A stretch of DNA of 64,000 bases from Selenomonadaceae bacterium (GTDB lineage: Bacteria > Bacillota > Negativicutes > Selenomonadales > Selenomonadaceae), in contig JAUNIB010000001.1 of the NCBI GenBank assembly GCA_030523645.1, positions 310,001 to 374,000 of the forward strand. The letters are read 5' to 3'. Under the pieces are notes generated by a model that ran no database searches, was not told where the DNA came from, and was given only the letters and a program-made list of their open reading frames with translations. Made by a program: the position numbers and the translations under genes. Positions within the stretch are counted from its first letter, which is position 1; each line of letters opens with the position of its first letter. Below, in pieces: positions 1 through 7,486 of this stretch.

Positions 1-4
1 ATTC

Positions 5-102
5 AGGGGGGCTGTCGCCGTAGGCGACTGAGGGGTAATAGCTAAAAGAAGCCTGTATTTACCCCTCCGCCCTTCGGGCACCTCCCCTGGAGGGGAGGCT
101 TT
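5..102. repeat. Paired-hairpin repeats, types A and B
   Basis: A type A unit lies at about 5-38; its second hairpin has arms GTCGCC and GGCGAC and is followed by TGAGGGGT. An inverted type B unit follows at about 61-102, with ACCCCTCC, a GCCC/GGGC hairpin, then a CCTCCCC/GGGGAGG hairpin. A partial unit lies at 121-141. The region 1-169 holds no gene; the promoter of the following suf genes is probably outside the window. Confidence 0.75.
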
Positions 103-169
103 CAGGTAACGACGCTCTTAACCGTCCCCAGAGGGGAAGGTATTTATAACATACAAGTGAAGTGATAAC

Positions 170-1399
170 ATGTCAGACAACTATCGTGCCGACTTTCCTC
201 TCCTTTCAGAGAAAATGAACGGCCTTCCCATTGCCTACCTTGACAACGGCGCCACTACCCAAAAGCCGGAAAGCGTCATTGAGGCAATCACCGAATACTA
301 TCGCAGACAGAACGCAAACCCCCATCGCGGCGCTTACGCTCTGTCCGTCACCGCCACCGATGTTTACGAAAACTGCCGTGAGCGGGTGGCGAAATTCATC
401 AACGCCAAGCGGGCAAGGGAAATAATTTTCACAAAGAATGCCACCGAATCTCTCAATCTGGTGGCCTACAGCTACGGCCTGTCCGTGCTGAAGCCGGGAG
501 ACGAAATCCTTATCTCCGTCGCCGAGCATCATTCCAATCTGGTGCCTTGGCAGATGGTGGCTGCCCGCACCGGAGCAAAGCTGAACTACATCTATCTGGA
601 AGAGGACGGCAATCTCCGGGAGCAGGATATACAGGAAAAGATTACCGAAAAGACGAAAATTGTCGCCGTCACTCAGGTTTCCAATGTCCTTGGTCTTATC
701 AACGATGTGAAGACTATCGGGGAGAAGGCTCATGCCGTCGGCGCAGTCATCCTCGTGGACGGCTCCCAGAGCGTACCGCACATTGCTGTAGATGTACGGG
801 AGCTGGACTGCGACTTCCTGGCATTCTCCGGTCATAAGCTGCTTTCCCCTATGGGCATCGGCGTCCTCTACGGCAAGGAAAAGCTCCTGAACGAAATGCC
901 GCCGTTCCTCATGGGCGGCGACATGATAGAGTATGTCACCGAGCAGCATACCGACTACGCAGAGCTTCCGGCCAAGTTCGAGGCCGGCACTCAGAATGTG
1001 GGCGGAGCCGCCGGACTCACTGCCGCTATCGACTATCTGGAAAAGGTGGGCTTTGACTACATTACTGCCCGGGAGAAAGAGCTTATTGACTACGCACTGC
1101 CGCAGCTGAAGGAGCTTGACTTCATCGAACTGTACGGCTGTGACTCTCAGCGGGACAATAAGACCGGACTCATCACCTTCAATGTGAAGGATGTTCATCC
1201 CCATGATGTATCTACCATCCTCGATGCTGAAGGCGTAGCTATCCGGGCCGGTCATCACTGCGCTCAGCCCCTGATGATATATCTGGGACAGAACGCTACC
1301 TGTCGGGCCAGCTTCTACTTCTACAACACAAAGGAAGATGTTGACCGCTTTATTGCCGGTCTGAAAAAGGTAAGGGAGGTAATGCACCTTGGGTCTTGA
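170..1399 (+). CDS. sufS: SufS-type cysteine desulfurase
   Basis: PLP-dependent class II cysteine desulfurase, which takes sulfur from cysteine and passes it as persulfide to SufU for Fe-S cluster assembly in the cytoplasm. The 409-aa length is normal. The PLP lysine lies in SGHKLLSP (K223) and the catalytic cysteine in RAGHHCAQP (C364); the C-terminal RASFYFYNT motif is also typical. The gene overlaps the next gene by 11 bp, so the two are translationally coupled. sufC/D/B are not in the window and would be expected upstream. Family assignment is secure; operon membership beyond sufU is inferred. Confidence 0.95.
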   Translation: MSDNYRADFPLLSEKMNGLPIAYLDNGATTQKPESVIEAITEYYRRQNANPHRGAYALSVTATDVYENCRERVAKFINAKRAREIIFTKNATESLNLVAYSYGLSVLKPGDEILISVAEHHSNLVPWQMVAARTGAKLNYIYLEEDGNLREQDIQEKITEKTKIVAVTQVSNVLGLINDVKTIGEKAHAVGAVILVDGSQSVPHIAVDVRELDCDFLAFSGHKLLSPMGIGVLYGKEKLLNEMPPFLMGGDMIEYVTEQHTDYAELPAKFEAGTQNVGGAAGLTAAIDYLEKVGFDYITAREKELIDYALPQLKELDFIELYGCDSQRDNKTGLITFNVKDVHPHDVSTILDAEGVAIRAGHHCAQPLMIYLGQNATCRASFYFYNTKEDVDRFIAGLKKVREVMHLGS

Positions 1400-1814
1400 T
1401 GACATCTACACAGAGCTGATAGCCGAGGAAAGCCGCAACAGCGAGCATAAGCATCACCTTGCCGCTCCTACGGCCACGCTGAAGGGCCGCAACCCATCCT
1501 GCGGCGATGAGATAACCATCGAGCTGGAGATAGCTGACGGTATCGTGAAGGACGCATCCTTCACCGGTGTCGGCTGTGCTATATCTCAGGCATCCGCCTC
1601 CATGATGATAAGTCTCATAAAGGGTAAGTCCGTAGAGGAAGCAAAACGGTTGGCCGGACTCTTCATGGGAATGATTAAGGGTGATGTCACCGACGAGGAA
1701 CAGCTTGAGGAGTTGGGAGATGCTGCCGCACTGGAGAGTGTATCTCATCTGCCGGCGCGGGTAAAATGCGCCGTCCTTGGCTGGCATACGCTGGACGAAG
1801 CACTGGAAGAATAA
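1389..1814 (+). CDS. sufU: SufU-type zinc sulfurtransferase/scaffold
   Basis: SufU accepts sulfur from SufS in Gram-positive SUF systems. The 141-aa protein has the three expected cysteines: NPSCGD, GVGCAISQAS and ARVKCAVLGW. The start is TTG at 1389, chosen because AGGGAGG at 1374-1380 sits 8-9 nt upstream and the reading begins with the usual MGLDDIY. It overlaps the end of sufS by 11 bp. A zinc-SufU in place of the SufE/IscU arrangement of Proteobacteria supports a Firmicute host. Confidence 0.93.
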   Translation: MGLDDIYTELIAEESRNSEHKHHLAAPTATLKGRNPSCGDEITIELEIADGIVKDASFTGVGCAISQASASMMISLIKGKSVEEAKRLAGLFMGMIKGDVTDEEQLEELGDAAALESVSHLPARVKCAVLGWHTLDEALEE

Positions 1815-1844
1815 AAAAGGGGCTGTGAAAAAAGTCTGACACCG

Positions 1845-1942
1845 ACCTCATCCGTCTCGCTTCGCGAGCCACCTTCCCCAAAGGGGAAGGTCTTTACCCT
1901 CTCCTTTGGAGAGGGGGGACCGGCGCAGCCGGTGGGTGAGGT
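1845..1942. repeat. Paired-hairpin repeats, types C and D
   Basis: Type C (1845-1891) reads ACCTCATCC, then a CTCGC/GCGAG hairpin, then CCACC, then a CTTCCCC/GGGGAAG hairpin. Type D (1896-1942) has the mirror layout: CTCTCC/GGAGAG hairpin, GGGGG, ACCGGC/GCCGGT hairpin, then GGGTGAGGT. The block is inserted just after what looks like a left half of the GTGAAAAA terminator element (about 1815-1832). Confidence 0.8.
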
Positions 1943-1990
1943 AGATAAACGGTTTTCTTACAGACATTTTTCTTCGCAACTACATAGAGG

Positions 1991-2033
1991 AAGGGACTGT
2001 GAAAAATGATTGCTCATTTTTTCACAGTCCCTT
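1991..2033. terminator. Bidirectional hairpin terminator, GCAA-core family, inverted copy
   Basis: The left arm is AAGGGACTGTGAAAAATGA and the right arm is its complement with one extra T; the loop is TTGC. T-runs flank both sides. It lies between convergent genes (sufU on plus, the hydrolase on minus), so it can stop transcription from both. Two more copies with the same core occur at 40231-40272 and 42862-42907; here the loop is the reverse complement of theirs. Confidence 0.85.
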
Positions 2034-2078
2034 TTTATACCTGATTACATTTGCGAAGTAAATTTGATAAGGGAATTA

Positions 2079-3278
2079 TTACTTATCAATAGTGAGCAGC
2101 AGCTTCTTATTCTCGTCCTCAAAGAAACGAACGAGGAGAGTCCGCTTGTTGCAGTTTACTACATTGGTAAAGGTGGAATTCCAATACTTGCCTTCATTGC
2201 GAATTGCCTGTCTGGTCATGTTGCTGAGCTTTTCTGCAGTTGCGTTCATTTTGGCTCTGACAGCAGGCTGATTTTCTTCAGCCAGCACATACGCGGTGGT
2301 GACTCCTGCCACATCATCGACGATTTCGGTTCTGGCATCAAAGCGGCACCGTTCCGGGAAATTGGCCTGATAATAGCTGACGGAATCAATGAGCTTGTAC
2401 ATATCCTCCTCAGTCTTTACCTCATCACGCCCACGCGTCAGTACATCATACCGGCCAAGTCCGCACTTGTAAATCTGATCCTTGCCAAATTCCTCTGCTA
2501 CATAGAAATTCGTCTGAATCGGCTGCTTCTCCAGGAAGACCACCTTGTTTTTCGCTATCTCCAGCAAGCCGTAATTACCCTCCGCGTCAGCCAGGATAAA
2601 GGTCAGATTCCAACCCTTGTCGTCCGACTTCATGGTGTATATATCAAGGTTCTTGGCGTACTCAACGACTTCCTTGACATTTGCACAATGTTCGCCGAAA
2701 TAACGGGTCAGCTGTGCTGCCAGAACACGCTGCTCGGCTCCCGGATTGGTCCCGGAGCAGCCGTAGTAGCTGTTGCCGTTCTCATCCTTCTGACCGAAGC
2801 GCATATTGACCTCTACATAGAGACCGGCAGAGTTCAGCACGTCGGTGCTGAAAAAGGGTATCAGCTCATAAAGCTGCGAAGGGATTCCGTTCATCACGGC
2901 CATGCTGTGATCGGGGATCATTGTATCCATGTAGGAGAGACCCACCGTCTCATAGCAGCCCGGTACCTTTGTCCGGACGACAAAGGCCGGCTTGTTCGTG
3001 ATAAAGAAGTCCATATTGCGGCCTACGACGGTATCACCGTTTGGCAGTGTTTTAACAACGGCGCTGCACCGGCCCCAATTGTCAAAGAGTTTAGCTGCCA
3101 TCCCACTGGCAACAGGGTAATTAAGTTCCGTGAAGGTGCCGGCGTCCAATACATGGTCCATCAGCTCCGGCAGCAGCACATTGCCGTTGGGCAGCTTTTT
3201 CGCCCCTGACCCTGCCGAAGCACAGACCGCAAAGCTGCACACCATAAGGCATAGCAGCAGTGAAATAATTTTTTTCAT
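2079..3278 (-). CDS. Secreted choloylglycine hydrolase-family (Ntn) amidase
   Basis: A 399-aa linear amide C-N hydrolase of the penicillin V acylase/bile salt hydrolase superfamily, which cleaves amide bonds such as those of N-acyl or bile acid conjugates. Residues 1-22 form a signal peptide (MKKIISLLLCLMVC..., ending in ASA). The likely nucleophile is C71 in NWGRCSAVV, which would be exposed by removal of the residues before it. Further family motifs are GDTVVGRNMDF and the later GRYDVLTRG. Cytoplasmic BSHs start directly at the cysteine; this one is exported, so in a diderm it is probably periplasmic. Substrate unknown. A GGGGGGATC ribosome site precedes ATG 3278, and a sigma-A promoter lies at 3338-3366. 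Confidence 0.85.
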   Translation of the reverse strand: MKKIISLLLCLMVCSFAVCASAGSGAKKLPNGNVLLPELMDHVLDAGTFTELNYPVASGMAAKLFDNWGRCSAVVKTLPNGDTVVGRNMDFFITNKPAFVVRTKVPGCYETVGLSYMDTMIPDHSMAVMNGIPSQLYELIPFFSTDVLNSAGLYVEVNMRFGQKDENGNSYYGCSGTNPGAEQRVLAAQLTRYFGEHCANVKEVVEYAKNLDIYTMKSDDKGWNLTFILADAEGNYGLLEIAKNKVVFLEKQPIQTNFYVAEEFGKDQIYKCGLGRYDVLTRGRDEVKTEEDMYKLIDSVSYYQANFPERCRFDARTEIVDDVAGVTTAYVLAEENQPAVRAKMNATAEKLSNMTRQAIRNEGKYWNSTFTNVVNCNKRTLLVRFFEDENKKLLLTIDK

Positions 3279-3305
3279 TTAAGATCCCCCCAGTTGATAC
3301 ATTGT

Positions 3306-3322
3306 GATTGCACCATGCAATC
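3306..3322. promoter_or_regulatory. Palindrome in the leader of the secreted amidase
   Basis: Perfect inverted repeat with arms GATTGCA and TGCAATC around CCA. It lies between the -10 box and the start codon of the minus-strand hydrolase, a typical place for a repressor operator or a leader hairpin. No regulator gene is next to it. Confidence 0.45.
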
Positions 3323-3337
3323 ATGTTTTATAATTAA

Positions 3338-3366
3338 ATAATACGCCTTTAATATCAATAATGCAA
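3338..3366 (-). promoter_or_regulatory. Sigma-A promoter of the secreted amidase
   Basis: Reading the minus strand: TTGCAT, 17 bp, TATTAT. The transcript would start about 55-60 nt before the ATG. Confidence 0.6.
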
Positions 3367-3433
3367 ACTTTTAGAACTTTTTCTTTTTTGTAACCATATT
3401 TTCCAGCCGGCAGCTTTGTTGTATATGTCCTGT

Positions 3434-3553
3434 GTCCTCCCTGCTTGCAGGGAGGGGGACCATGCGAAGCATGGTGGAGGGTAAGAGAAAAAAGACTAAC
3501 CATATCAACCCACCACCGCCTAACGGCGGTCCCCCGCCCTTGAAAAGGGCGGA
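3434..3553. repeat. Paired-hairpin repeats, types E and F
   Basis: Type E (3434-3483): a CCTCCCTG/CAGGGAGG hairpin, GGGACC linker, a CCATGC/GCATGG hairpin, then TGGAGGGT. Type F (3508-3553) is inverted: ACCCACC, an ACCGCC/GGCGGT hairpin, CCCCC, then a GCCCTT/AAGGGC hairpin. The two lie head to head in the divergent intergenic region between the amidase and tpsB. The rest of 3279-3672 holds the two promoters. Confidence 0.8.
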
Positions 3554-3565
3554 CTATAAAAAATA

Positions 3566-3594
3566 TTGAAAATCAATTATTGGTGTGATAACAT
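3566..3594 (+). promoter_or_regulatory. Probable promoter of the TPS transporter operon
   Basis: TTGAAA, 17 bp, TAACAT, about 80 bp before the start codon. The surrounding 70 bp are strongly AT-rich. Confidence 0.45.
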
Positions 3595-3672
3595 TAAAAA
3601 TAATAATATGACAATTAGTCTGTTTATATAGGCTGTTAATCCCTGACAGCCTGCGAAAAGAAGGATCGCACT

Positions 3673-5385
3673 ATGAACAAGAAACTTTTGACCGGGGCCG
3701 TGCTCACCGGCTGGATGCTTGGCATTACCCCAGCTATGGCAGCACCCCCTACACCAACCCCGGCAGAGCTGGAGGCTGCTCGCAGCGCCAACCCGGGCGT
3801 CCAGCTCAATCAGACCATGGACTATCTGGAGCGTATGCGGGTAGAGCAGCAGATAGAGGAGGACAAAGCCAGAGCCAGAGCGCAGGTGGAGGGAGCAGAA
3901 ACCACTAAGCCGGCAGAGCAGGATATCGCCATCTCCTTCAAGCTGAACAAGCTGGAGACCGACCCATCTCAGGTTCTGACAGATCAGGAGCTTGATGCCG
4001 TTACCGCCGAATACATCGGCAAGGAAGTATCTGTCCCTGATCTCTACAAAATCGTTGAGAAGATAAACGAGCTCTATACCCAGAAGGGCTACCTGACCTG
4101 TCGGGCATTTCTGCAGCCCCAGACTATTCAGGAAGGCCGGGTGAAGATTACCCTCATAGAGGGCAAGACCGGCGACACCTTCGTCACCGGCAATAAATCC
4201 ACCAAGGAAAAATACATCACCAACCGTCTCCATCTGCGGGAGGGAGAAGTTGCAAATATCAACACCCTGAACAAAGACCTGTTGATATTCAACGCCACCA
4301 ACGATGTACAGCTCCGCCTGGTCATGCAGCCGGGAAAGGCACCCGGTACCACTGATTATGTTATCGAAGCCTACGAGCCAAAGAAGCAGAACTGGACGGT
4401 TTTTACTGATAATGCCGGCAGCTACTCTACCGGCGAATGGCGCGGCGGTCTTTTCTACAATCAGCGCAGCCTCACCGGAGTCCGGGACAGCCTCTCTGTA
4501 GGCTTTATCGGCAGTCAGGGTACCAAGGCCGGCAGCCTCCAGTACAGCCGTCCTGTGGGTCGTAGCGGCTCGAAGCTGAACTTCAGTTACAGCCTCAACA
4601 GCGTAAAGCAGACGAAAAACACCCGCCTGTCGGAAGTAAAGGGTCACGCCAGTTCCTTCAATGTAGGCTTCGTTCAGCCGCTGGTGATAAATGCCAAGAC
4701 CCGCAGCGAAATGAGCCTGGAATACAATCACCAGAAATCAGCTTCGGACTTCCTGGCCCACACTGCCAATGCCCGCTTTAATATCGCCGACGACACCATT
4801 GACGATGTGAGCCTTGCCTTTGCCATGACCAATTACGGCAAGTCCCATGTCTTCTATCAGAAGCATGCCGCTGTCTTTGGTCGCAGCAAAAGCACTCCGG
4901 CGGCATTCACAAGCTCGTCTAAGAACTACGGCTACTACAAGTTCACCGGCCTCTATCAGAAAGCCTACAAGCACGGCCAGATGATTTCTTCCCGCCTTGA
5001 TGCCCAGTGGAGCGGCAGTGACAACATCGTCAGCGCCCGTCAGTTCTACATCGGCGGCATGAACAGCGTCCGCGGCTACAAGGAAAACTACATGGGCGGA
5101 GACAGCGGTGTATTCTGGAACATGGAATACTCGGTGCCGCTGAGCAAAGACCGGAAGACAAACGGCTTCGTATTCTTCGATGTTGGCAGGATATTCGGTG
5201 AGAGCGCCGAATCAAACGGTGATGACCGTGACCTGAGCAGCATCGGCTTCGGTGTGAAATCCACCGCTCTGAAAAACACCTATGCAAATCTGCTGCTTGG
5301 TATACCCCTTCGCCGCACCTTCAATGCGAAGGCCGAGCGGGTATCGGCAGTCAGAGTTAATTTCTTAGTTAGTTACCAGTTCTGA
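3673..5385 (+). CDS. TpsB outer-membrane transporter (ShlB/FhaC/HecB family)
   Basis: Two-partner-secretion pore that recognises the N-terminal TPS domain of its exoprotein in the periplasm and moves it across the outer membrane. The 570 residues comprise a signal peptide (1-23, ending PAMA), a charged helical linker with a Glu/Ala-rich stretch (about 30-85), POTRA repeats (about 90-240) and a 16-strand barrel. The barrel carries the conserved L6 loop motif VRGY at 466-469 in QFYIGGMNSVRGY, and the protein ends in Phe (SYQF), the BAM recognition signal. Its presence argues for an outer membrane. The likely cargo is the giant adhesin at 9.7-28.9 kb, the only TPS exoprotein in the window, although ATPase and repeat DNA separate them. 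Confidence 0.93.
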   Translation: MNKKLLTGAVLTGWMLGITPAMAAPPTPTPAELEAARSANPGVQLNQTMDYLERMRVEQQIEEDKARARAQVEGAETTKPAEQDIAISFKLNKLETDPSQVLTDQELDAVTAEYIGKEVSVPDLYKIVEKINELYTQKGYLTCRAFLQPQTIQEGRVKITLIEGKTGDTFVTGNKSTKEKYITNRLHLREGEVANINTLNKDLLIFNATNDVQLRLVMQPGKAPGTTDYVIEAYEPKKQNWTVFTDNAGSYSTGEWRGGLFYNQRSLTGVRDSLSVGFIGSQGTKAGSLQYSRPVGRSGSKLNFSYSLNSVKQTKNTRLSEVKGHASSFNVGFVQPLVINAKTRSEMSLEYNHQKSASDFLAHTANARFNIADDTIDDVSLAFAMTNYGKSHVFYQKHAAVFGRSKSTPAAFTSSSKNYGYYKFTGLYQKAYKHGQMISSRLDAQWSGSDNIVSARQFYIGGMNSVRGYKENYMGGDSGVFWNMEYSVPLSKDRKTNGFVFFDVGRIFGESAESNGDDRDLSSIGFGVKSTALKNTYANLLLGIPLRRTFNAKAERVSAVRVNFLVSYQF

Positions 5386-5408
5386 TAAAAGAAAAGGAGA
5401 TTAAAGTC

Positions 5409-5840
5409 ATGAACGCAAAAGCAGAGAAATTTCAGGAATACCTTCAGGAAAAGAACATCACCTGTTTTCAGGTAGAAGAGCTGCCGGAGGATACGCTGAA
5501 CACCGTCATCTTCCGCTCCGTCATCGCCGTGGAGGGTCAGGAGCTGCCCACTCTCGTCATCCTTGATGACAGCATCTACAGCATGATTCGCGTCCGGGTC
5601 GTCGGCAGTGCCTTGAAGGAAGAGAATGAAACCCAGCTTGTAAAGGCTATCAACAAGCTGAATGCTCAGTACAAGGTCTTTAAGTATTACTTCGCTGAGG
5701 ACGGCGCCCTTATTCTGGACTGCTGCCTCTCCGGCAAGCCGGGTGAGCTGGACGGTGACCTTGTATACACTATCTTTGATGTTATTATCAAGCATCTGCA
5801 GGCTGAATTCAAAAACATCATGAAGCTTGTCTGGGCATAA
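5409..5840 (+). CDS. YbjN/CesT-fold-like small protein
   Basis: A 143-aa soluble acidic protein without signal peptide. Its layout (an N-terminal helix with EKFQEYLQEKNI, a beta-sheet core, then a helical C-terminus FDVIIKHLQAEFKNIM) resembles YbjN/type III-chaperone-like proteins, but I base this on general pattern only. It starts 23 bp after tpsB with an AAGGAG site, so it is in the same operon. A chaperone or assembly role in TPS export is possible but is inference. Confidence 0.6.
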   Translation: MNAKAEKFQEYLQEKNITCFQVEELPEDTLNTVIFRSVIAVEGQELPTLVILDDSIYSMIRVRVVGSALKEENETQLVKAINKLNAQYKVFKYYFAEDGALILDCCLSGKPGELDGDLVYTIFDVIIKHLQAEFKNIMKLVWA

Positions 5841-5843
5841 GCT

Positions 5844-6884
5844 ATGCTCTTTGACAACGGAGCCGCCTGCCGGTACTGGCTGGATAGGCTGGCGGAGCAG
5901 GAGGGAGCGGACAGACTGCTGGGGGAGAATTCCTCCACCGTCGTTGACATGGCCCGGATATACGAGACCGGACTCGGCCCTGTTGACTTCGGCGCCGAGA
6001 TACAGCTGACCGGCGAGAGCGGCATCGACCTGTCCGTTCAGTACGCCCTCAGTGATTTTGACCGGGCAAATCCCCTGAGCCATCCTCTTGTCATTCCGGC
6101 CGGAGATTTTCTGCTGGACTACAACCGTCAGCTGACAGAAAAGGGCTTTGCCCACCTGATAGCTGATAGATACGCCTATCTGGAAGCCGATACCTCCAAG
6201 GGAGAGGCCGGAGCGGTAGCTATGTTCCTGAATCTCTCCGGGACAGCGGCTCGGGAGATGCTGCCCTTCATCCTGCAGGAGCAGCGGCAAAGCGAAAGAT
6301 TGACAGCGGTACAGGACATATTGCAGAGGGTGAACCCTGAGTTGCCTCCCTGGTACTTCGGCTTCATGCACTCCCGGGAGGAGTTGCCCCTGCGTTTGTC
6401 CTTCTATGTTCGCGAGGAAGCCGGACTGTCGGGAATGCTGTCAGCCCTGAGACGGCTCGGCATCGAGCCGGGTGAGGGGGCAGAGCAGCTGGCGGCGGTT
6501 GACGAGCTGGGGCTCTTCACCTATATGCTGGATGTGGATGTCATGGCCGACGGCAGCCTTGGCGACACCTGGGGCGTAGAGCTGACGCCGAGGGCAGTGC
6601 TGCCTGTGCAGCAGCAGAAGATGCTGGGCGGTGACAGCTTCGCTCGGTTTACCGAGCTGCTTGTCCGGTGGGGCATGGCTGATGACCGCAGCACTGTACT
6701 GCCCCGGTGCTTTTGGAGCTGTGACTATCGCGACGGCAGCAGCGGCAGAGCCTATGTGATGTACTCCTATCTCTCGCATCTGAAGCTGCGCTGGCAGACG
6801 GGGAAACTCTATCCGGCCAAGGTGTATATTCAGCTGAGAAACATACCGAAACAGACAACGATAAATGAATATCTGTACGGGTGA
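5844..6884 (+). CDS. Unrecognised 346-aa protein, third gene of the TPS operon
   Basis: I do not recognise the family. The 346-aa protein has no signal peptide or membrane segment and looks cytoplasmic. It begins 3 nt after the previous stop, with no strong ribosome site, suggesting translational coupling. Visible features are an N-terminal helical part (AACRYWLDRLAEQEGADRLL), a central FYVREEAGLSGML, an acidic stretch DELGLFTYMLDVDVMADG, then GVELTPR and a basic C-terminus ending INEYLYG. Its fixed place behind tpsB and the YbjN-like gene suggests a role in making, modifying or chaperoning the exoprotein; this is inference. Confidence 0.75.
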   Translation: MLFDNGAACRYWLDRLAEQEGADRLLGENSSTVVDMARIYETGLGPVDFGAEIQLTGESGIDLSVQYALSDFDRANPLSHPLVIPAGDFLLDYNRQLTEKGFAHLIADRYAYLEADTSKGEAGAVAMFLNLSGTAAREMLPFILQEQRQSERLTAVQDILQRVNPELPPWYFGFMHSREELPLRLSFYVREEAGLSGMLSALRRLGIEPGEGAEQLAAVDELGLFTYMLDVDVMADGSLGDTWGVELTPRAVLPVQQQKMLGGDSFARFTELLVRWGMADDRSTVLPRCFWSCDYRDGSSGRAYVMYSYLSHLKLRWQTGKLYPAKVYIQLRNIPKQTTINEYLYG

Positions 6885-6889
6885 TTAAT

Positions 6890-6917
6890 AAAAGGCTCCC
6901 CTATAGGGGAGCCTTTT
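6890..6917 (+). terminator. Terminator of the TPS transporter operon
   Basis: Perfect 12-bp stem (AAAAGGCTCCCC / GGGGAGCCTTTT) with loop TATA and a TTTT tail, 5 bp after the last stop. The stem is the same as hairpin 1 of the type A repeats, so a repeat half may have been recruited as terminator. Confidence 0.8.
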
Positions 6918-6935
6918 AGGTGTCGGCGATTTCCC

Positions 6936-7260
6936 AAAGGCTCCCCTCTAGGGGAGCTGTCAGCGGAGCAGACTGAGGGGTGAACAACCTCATCCGTCTC
7001 GCTTCGCGAGCCACCTTCTCCATAGGGGAAGGTAGTCACCCCTCCGACCTCGCTGCGCTCGGCCACCTCCCCTAAATGGGAGGCTTTTAGGCAATGGCGA
7101 TGCCCCAAACCCTCTCCTATGGAGAGGGGGGACCGGCGAAGCCGGTGGGTGAGGTTTATAAGACGATGCCTGTGATATTGCTTGTAGGGGGCGGCCGCAG
7201 CCGCCCCGCTGTAAGCAAAACGACAACCTTTATTTCGGGTCGCCTGCAGGCGACCCCTAC
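6936..7260. repeat. Cluster of paired-hairpin repeats (A, C, B, D) and two type G hairpins
   Basis: Type A 6936-6983, inverted C 6987-7033, inverted B 7038-7087, D 7109-7155. They are followed by two single hairpins of type G: 7184-7208 (GTAGGGG, GCGGC/GCCGC) and inverted 7234-7260 (GGTCGCC/GGCGACC, ending CCCTAC). There is no coding sequence between 6885 and 7486; the rest is the cassette at 7307-7465. Confidence 0.8.
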
Positions 7261-7306
7261 AGGACTCTTGGCTGTCAGACAAATTAACATCATATCAAAC
7301 ACCAAA

Positions 7307-7335
7307 ACCCGCGGACGATTTAGTCGCCCGCGGGT
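7307..7335 (+). terminator. Terminator hairpin of cassette copy 1
   Basis: Arms ACCCGCGGACGA and TCGCCCGCGGGT (12 bp, one A-C mismatch) followed by CTTTTGT. The same hairpin, with the mismatch repaired, recurs at 29099-29127 at the head of the second cassette copy. Confidence 0.75.
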
Positions 7336-7352
7336 CTTTTGTGACTATACCA

Positions 7353-7431
7353 CTTTTCACAAACAAAAAATAATTTGCGATTCGTGAAAGCAGACTTTCA
7401 TAAATTCATAAAAATTCGTCATTTGTGAAAG
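7353..7431. promoter_or_regulatory. Double dyad (TTTCACAAA / TTTGTGAAA) of cassette copy 1
   Basis: Two successive inverted repeats. The first runs from CTTTTCACAAA at 7353 to TTCGTGAAAG at 7381-7390. The second has arms CTTTCATAAAT (7395-7405) and ATTTGTGAAAG (7421-7431) around 15 bp. The second dyad ends 5 bp before the -35 box at 7437. Cassette copy 2 (29146-29182) has one dyad with the same arm spacing. Candidate operator for a dimeric regulator. Confidence 0.5.
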
Positions 7432-7436
7432 ATAGC

Positions 7437-7465
7437 TTGCACAAACGCGAAAACGATGTTACCAT
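7437..7465 (+). promoter_or_regulatory. Promoter of the AAA_14/DUF4143 ATPase
   Basis: TTGCAC, 17 bp, TACCAT. The predicted transcript start falls at about 7472, right at the GGAGGT ribosome site, so the leader would be unusually short. Confidence 0.45.
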
Positions 7466-7486
7466 GTGAACGGAGGTGTTTGTCCT

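Noticed and set aside
206..1405. 399-codon antisense frame over sufS
   Set aside because: sufS on the plus strand has all catalytic motifs; the antisense reading has none.
2010..3209. 399-codon plus-strand frame opposite the secreted amidase
   Set aside because: The minus strand has signal peptide, nucleophile motif, ribosome site and promoter; the plus frame has none.
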